From the NCBI GenBank assembly GCA_964458255.1, contig CAYWHY010000001.1, positions 1-64,000 of the forward strand: 64,000 nucleotides of DNA, written 5' to 3'. The stretch comes from Suilimivivens sp964458255 (GTDB taxonomy: Bacteria; Bacillota; Clostridia; Lachnospirales; Lachnospiraceae). This document shows, one piece after another, positions 60,627-64,000 of the stretch. Position numbers and translations under genes: made by a program. Below the pieces are notes generated by a model, which worked only from the letters and a program-made list of their open reading frames with translations, searched no databases and had not been told where the DNA came from. The first letter of the stretch is position 1. Every line of letters begins with the position of its first letter.

Positions 60627-61655
60627 ATGATAGGAACAGAGTTTCTCAAAGGGCAGGGACTGGGAAACCAGTTATTCTGCTATGTGACGGCAAGAGCAAT
60701 TGCAGAGGAAAACGGCTATGAGTTCGGAACAGCCGGACAGGAAATTTTTGCAGTAAATATGCACAGTGACCGAGGCATGTATTTCATGGACGTGGACCTT
60801 GGACATATGATTACGCAGGAAGAAAAAAAGAATTTCAAGGTATACAATGATGATGATACCCGTTTGTTTATAGGTAATTCCAAACATGATATGACTCACG
60901 GCTGCTATGTCAGCGGTGCCGACGAGGGGATTCATCATGTGCAGGACAATACCCTGATTTACGGCAATATGCAGGATGAGTCTTATTTCATCAAATACAT
61001 TGACAAGGTGAAGGAATGGCTTCATGTAAAGCCGGAGTATGATTCCTATGAATACAGCAGGGAAAACCTGTGTATCATCAATATGCGTGGCGGAGAATAC
61101 ACCGGAAGTCCGGAGCTTTTTATTGACAGGAAGTACTGGATTCACGGCATGAAGGAAATGAAAAAAATCCGTCCGGATATGGAATTTATGATTATTACGG
61201 ATGACGTGGAGGCGGCAGGCAAGATGCTTCCCGGTATCGAAGCACATCACTTTGATATCGGCAAGGATTATGTGACGCTCAAAAATGCACATTATTTGCT
61301 TTTGTCAAACTCGTCTTTTGCATGCCTTCCGGCACATACAAGTGAAAAGCTTAAGTTTGCCATAGCACCGAAATACTGGGCAAGACATAATGTATCCGAC
61401 GGCTATTGGGCATCGGAACAGAATATTTACAGTCTGTTCCACTATATGGACAGAAAGGGAAAGCTGTTTACCGCTGAGGAGTGCCGTAAGGAACTTGAAC
61501 AGTACAAGAAAACCTCAAGAAAATATGTAAAGAGAAACATTCGTCCCGGTAAAGTGGAAAATGCGCTTCAAATAGTCAGAAGCAAGTGTGTGTACGGCTG
61601 GTTTTACCTTAAGAAAATTCAGCGTGCGGTTATCCGAAGACTCAAAAAGCAGTAA
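60627..61655 (+). CDS. GT11-like glycosyltransferase (diverged)
   Basis: The 342-residue protein has an N-terminal pattern like GT11, KGQGLGNQLFCYVTARAIAE, and a central INMRGGEYTG in the place of the HxRRGD donor motif, followed by LLSNSSFACLPAHTSEKLK like the usual NSSFSWW region. It is therefore a distant relative of the two GT11 enzymes upstream, with changed specificity likely. The C terminus is basic (about 60 residues) and may bind the membrane. AAGGA lies upstream of the ATG. Confidence 0.65.
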   Translation: MIGTEFLKGQGLGNQLFCYVTARAIAEENGYEFGTAGQEIFAVNMHSDRGMYFMDVDLGHMITQEEKKNFKVYNDDDTRLFIGNSKHDMTHGCYVSGADEGIHHVQDNTLIYGNMQDESYFIKYIDKVKEWLHVKPEYDSYEYSRENLCIINMRGGEYTGSPELFIDRKYWIHGMKEMKKIRPDMEFMIITDDVEAAGKMLPGIEAHHFDIGKDYVTLKNAHYLLLSNSSFACLPAHTSEKLKFAIAPKYWARHNVSDGYWASEQNIYSLFHYMDRKGKLFTAEECRKELEQYKKTSRKYVKRNIRPGKVENALQIVRSKCVYGWFYLKKIQRAVIRRLKKQ

Positions 61656-61669
61656 AGGCGGAGCAAGCC

Positions 61670-62446
61670 ATGAGTTGTAATACAGAGCAAAAATTAAAAT
61701 TACCGAATGTGACGCTGGCAGCCATGACCAGTGTCAAAATATACGAGACAATTAAGGCATTGGAATACAGTATGCAGGGAATTGAATTTGGGGAAGTGGT
61801 GCTCATTACTCACAGAAAGCCATTTTCACTTCCTGCCGGAATTACTTATAAGCATACCTCAAAGCTTACCGATATCGATTGCTTTAATTATAAAATGGTA
61901 TATGAACTGGGAGATTACATTGACACTGATTATGTTCTTTTGGTACATTACGACGGTTTTGTGATTCATCCCGAAAAATGGCGTGATGACTTTTTGGACT
62001 ATGATTATGTGGGTTCGCCATGGCCTATACCGAAGCCGGGAACGCAGCATTGCTATCATGATATTTACGGTAATCTTTGCCGTGTGGGCAACAGTGTATC
62101 GCTTCGAAGCAAGAGACTTTTGGAATTCCCGAGAGAGGCAAATCTAAAATGGGAAAGGGACGAAGACGGTTTTTATAATGAGGATATTTTTATCTGCTGT
62201 ATGAACAAGCATAAGCTGGAAGAAGCAGGTATGAAGATTGCACCCGTAGAGGTTGCAAAATATTTCGGGCATGAACATCTTGTACCGGAGACGGAGGATG
62301 TGGATGAACCGTTTTTATTCCACAAGTGGTGGGGCAAAAATGAAAATTATCCCAAATTTGAAAATCCATGGACGAGAAGATGGCTGAAATTTAAAAAGAC
62401 TGTAAGACCGCTGCTCTTTTGGAGGAAACAGACAGATGGTATATGA
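61670..62446 (+). CDS. DUF5672 family protein, glycosyltransferase-like
   Basis: The 258-residue protein matches what I recall of DUF5672: LPNVTLAAMTSVKIYETIKA, then DTDYVLLVHYDGFVIHP with an acidic DxG site, DFLDYDYVGSPWP and NEDIFICCM. The fold is expected to be GT-A, with the Asp of HYDG holding metal. These proteins are frequent in glycan loci but not characterised well. GGAG seven bases before the ATG sets the start, and its end overlaps the GT17 gene by 11 bp. Confidence 0.7.
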   Translation: MSCNTEQKLKLPNVTLAAMTSVKIYETIKALEYSMQGIEFGEVVLITHRKPFSLPAGITYKHTSKLTDIDCFNYKMVYELGDYIDTDYVLLVHYDGFVIHPEKWRDDFLDYDYVGSPWPIPKPGTQHCYHDIYGNLCRVGNSVSLRSKRLLEFPREANLKWERDEDGFYNEDIFICCMNKHKLEEAGMKIAPVEVAKYFGHEHLVPETEDVDEPFLFHKWWGKNENYPKFENPWTRRWLKFKKTVRPLLFWRKQTDGI

Positions 62447-63389
62447 TTGTATTCCGTTTTTTAATGAAATAGATATATTGAAATTAAGACTCCATATTTT
62501 GAATCCGATTGTGGATAAATTTATCATTGAAGAAGCAACTGTTACTTTTTCGGGGGAGCCGAAGGAACTTTGCTTTGAAAAAAATAAAGAACTGTTTAAA
62601 GAGTTCCTTCCCAAAATCGAGTACATTGTGGTGGACAATTCACCCGTAAATACCACGACACATTTAAGAGACAAGTTCCAGAAAAATGCACTTGAAAAAG
62701 GGCTTAAGGATGCTACGGACGAGGATGTCATTATTTTAAGTGATGTGGATGAAATACCTAATCCTAAGGTTCTTAAAGAGATTATTGCTGAGTTTGACAA
62801 AGATAAAATTTACCATTTGGCACAGAGAATGTTTTACTGCTTCCTTAACATGGAAGAGATGTCGGGCAATCTTTTATCCATTACGGGCGAATTCCCCGGT
62901 GTGGAGCGGAAAATGTGGCTCGGAACCAAAGTATTCAGTAAAAAGAGTATTCCGTTAAACGGCATTATAGAGCTTAGAGAGGCCCCCGTAACTTCGCCCG
63001 ATGCGGTGAGGGTTGCCGACGGAGGCTGGCATTTCGGCTATATGGGCAACTCCGGTGAAAAGGATGTGGCAAAGCGCATCGGAACAAAGGTGGTTGCGGC
63101 TGCCCATCAGGAATATAATGATGATGTGCTTTTGGCAGAGGCGGCGGACAGACTGCTCCTTGGACAGGACATGTTCGGTAGAGATGCACACTTTGAACGG
63201 GTGGAAGTAGATGAGAGCTATCCTGAATATTTGCTTACACACAGAGCGGAGTATGAATATTTGATTATGCCTCCTGTCAGCAAAGGCAAAGTGGCATGGA
63301 TTAAGGCGACTATGAAGAGCAAGCGGTTTGCAAGAAGGGTTATTCGAAAGCTGAAACGGATTTTTTGCAAATACGGAAAAGTAATATGA
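62436..63389 (+). CDS. GT17 family glycosyltransferase
   Basis: The 317-residue protein begins VYDCIPFFNEIDILKLRLHI and has the metal-binding ILSDVDEIPNPKVL near residue 105 and GWHFGYMG later, the pattern of GT17. The founding member is the animal beta-1,4-GlcNAc transferase (MGAT3); bacterial homologues occur in glycan loci with unknown products. The C terminus is strongly basic. GGAGG upstream inside the DUF5672 gene supports the start. It is followed 37 bp later by a second phosphoglycosyl transferase. Confidence 0.8.
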   Translation: MVYDCIPFFNEIDILKLRLHILNPIVDKFIIEEATVTFSGEPKELCFEKNKELFKEFLPKIEYIVVDNSPVNTTTHLRDKFQKNALEKGLKDATDEDVIILSDVDEIPNPKVLKEIIAEFDKDKIYHLAQRMFYCFLNMEEMSGNLLSITGEFPGVERKMWLGTKVFSKKSIPLNGIIELREAPVTSPDAVRVADGGWHFGYMGNSGEKDVAKRIGTKVVAAAHQEYNDDVLLAEAADRLLLGQDMFGRDAHFERVEVDESYPEYLLTHRAEYEYLIMPPVSKGKVAWIKATMKSKRFARRVIRKLKRIFCKYGKVI

Positions 63390-63426
63390 ATTGAAATGAC
63401 AGAAGTTCTGCCGTTGGAGGTAGGAG

Positions 63427-64000
63427 ATGAATCAAAAAAATAAAATCATAGAGGTTTACGGCCTCTGGTTTGCGGATTTGGTGTCTATCGGAGTTTCCTT
63501 TATCCTTGCGACTTACATCCGCTTCGGGAATTTTAGAGATATGGGCGATAAGGAGATACACTTTCAGGTGTGTCTTGTTTTCCTGTTGTTTTGTACCATT
63601 TATTCCTTTTTTGTGGATTGGAACAGAAATTTTTTGAGAAGAAGTGCATGGAAGGAAATCTATGCACTTCTACAATATAATGTTTTGATGATTTTGATTA
63701 CCCAGACGATTATGTATTTCCTGAAATGGGCAGATGTCTTTTCAAGATGGGTTATGATTTATTTTGCAATTATCAACATGGTGCTTTCTTTTGTTTTTCA
63801 CACGATGATAAAGAAGACGATGAAATTGCACTATCGTTCTGATTTGTCGAAGATTAAGGTTCTGGTAATTACACAGAAGAATATGGAGAAAGATGTAAAG
63901 GAAAAGCTTTCGCAAAATTTAGATATCAATTATGAAATTGTACAGACGGTATTAACAGAAGAACTTCCCGAAGATTTTCTTGAAAAAGTGACCTTTATGG
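63427..64000 (+). CDS. Polyprenyl glycosylphosphotransferase, N-terminal part (cut by window end)
   Basis: From ATG 63427, with GGAGG six bases upstream, an open frame of 191 codons reaches the window end without a stop. The visible part has four hydrophobic spans (about residues 12-125), including IRFGNFRDMG in the first loop, then a Rossmann-like segment starting KIKVLVITQKNMEKDV. This is the N-terminal half of the large, WbaP/CpsE-like phosphoglycosyl transferases; the catalytic C-terminal domain lies beyond the window. It would start a second glycan, separate from the PglC-started one. Confidence 0.75.
   Translation, partial: MNQKNKIIEVYGLWFADLVSIGVSFILATYIRFGNFRDMGDKEIHFQVCLVFLLFCTIYSFFVDWNRNFLRRSAWKEIYALLQYNVLMILITQTIMYFLKWADVFSRWVMIYFAIINMVLSFVFHTMIKKTMKLHYRSDLSKIKVLVITQKNMEKDVKEKLSQNLDINYEIVQTVLTEELPEDFLEKVTFM

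Overview
The window looks like chromosomal DNA of a low-to-moderate GC Gram-positive anaerobe, most likely a Clostridia member of the Lachnospiraceae type. I infer this from strong AGGAGG-like ribosome sites, a YesM/YesN two-component pair, RbsABC-type sugar uptake and a CotH-type protein. No insertion sequence, phage gene or CRISPR array is visible. Genes are tightly packed, with many ATGA stop/start overlaps.

Region 1 (1-12241) begins with the 5' part of a reverse-strand tRNA-Ser(CGA). A sugar-uptake and sensing locus follows: ABC ATPase, permease, a lipoprotein made of two nearly identical fused substrate-binding domains, a D-lyxose/D-mannose isomerase, an AraC-type response regulator, a histidine kinase with almost no extracellular part, an RbsA-like protein with wrecked ATPase motifs, a fructokinase-like PfkB kinase, a cupin and an ATP-grasp enzyme. 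A consistent reading is import of a sugar, isomerisation to a ketose and phosphorylation, under a sensor that may read the transporter.

Region 2 (12227-16310, reverse) is a nonulosonic acid operon: pseF-like, a PLP-dependent decarboxylase-fold gene, pseI-like and pseG-like. A 348-bp divergent control region with back-to-back promoters, a long hairpin and GC-rich repeats separates it from a forward sialyltransferase-like gene.

Region 3 (16659-56103, forward) is a large surface-glycan locus. It holds a CotH-family protein, a corrinoid-related gene pair, a PglK-type ABC flippase, an acyltransferase, wecE, three large multi-spanning membrane proteins, a GNAT, a polyprenyl-type GT2, a Wzy/ligase-like protein, a PglF-PglE-PglC cassette followed by a decarboxylase-fold gene and an ATP-grasp gene, PglA-like GT4, WbpO- and WbpP-like enzymes, a DUF2334 deacetylase, four more GT4 enzymes, two AsnB-type amidotransferases, two GT11 enzymes and a GT2. 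Together they predict a glycan carrying 4-amino-sugars, HexNAc uronic acids (possibly amidated), fucose-like branches and a nonulosonate cap.

Region 4 (56111-64000) starts with a reverse SGNH/MBOAT acylation pair. A divergent promoter then leads to a second PglK-type flippase, a GT11-like enzyme, a DUF5672 protein, a GT17 enzyme and a second phosphoglycosyl transferase cut by the window end. This suggests a second, neighbouring glycan locus.

The strongest candidates for something undescribed are the double-pseudoATPase/two-component/duplicated-binding-protein sensing module in region 1, and the repeated association of a decarboxylase-fold enzyme with an ATP-grasp ligase beside amino-sugar genes in regions 1-3.
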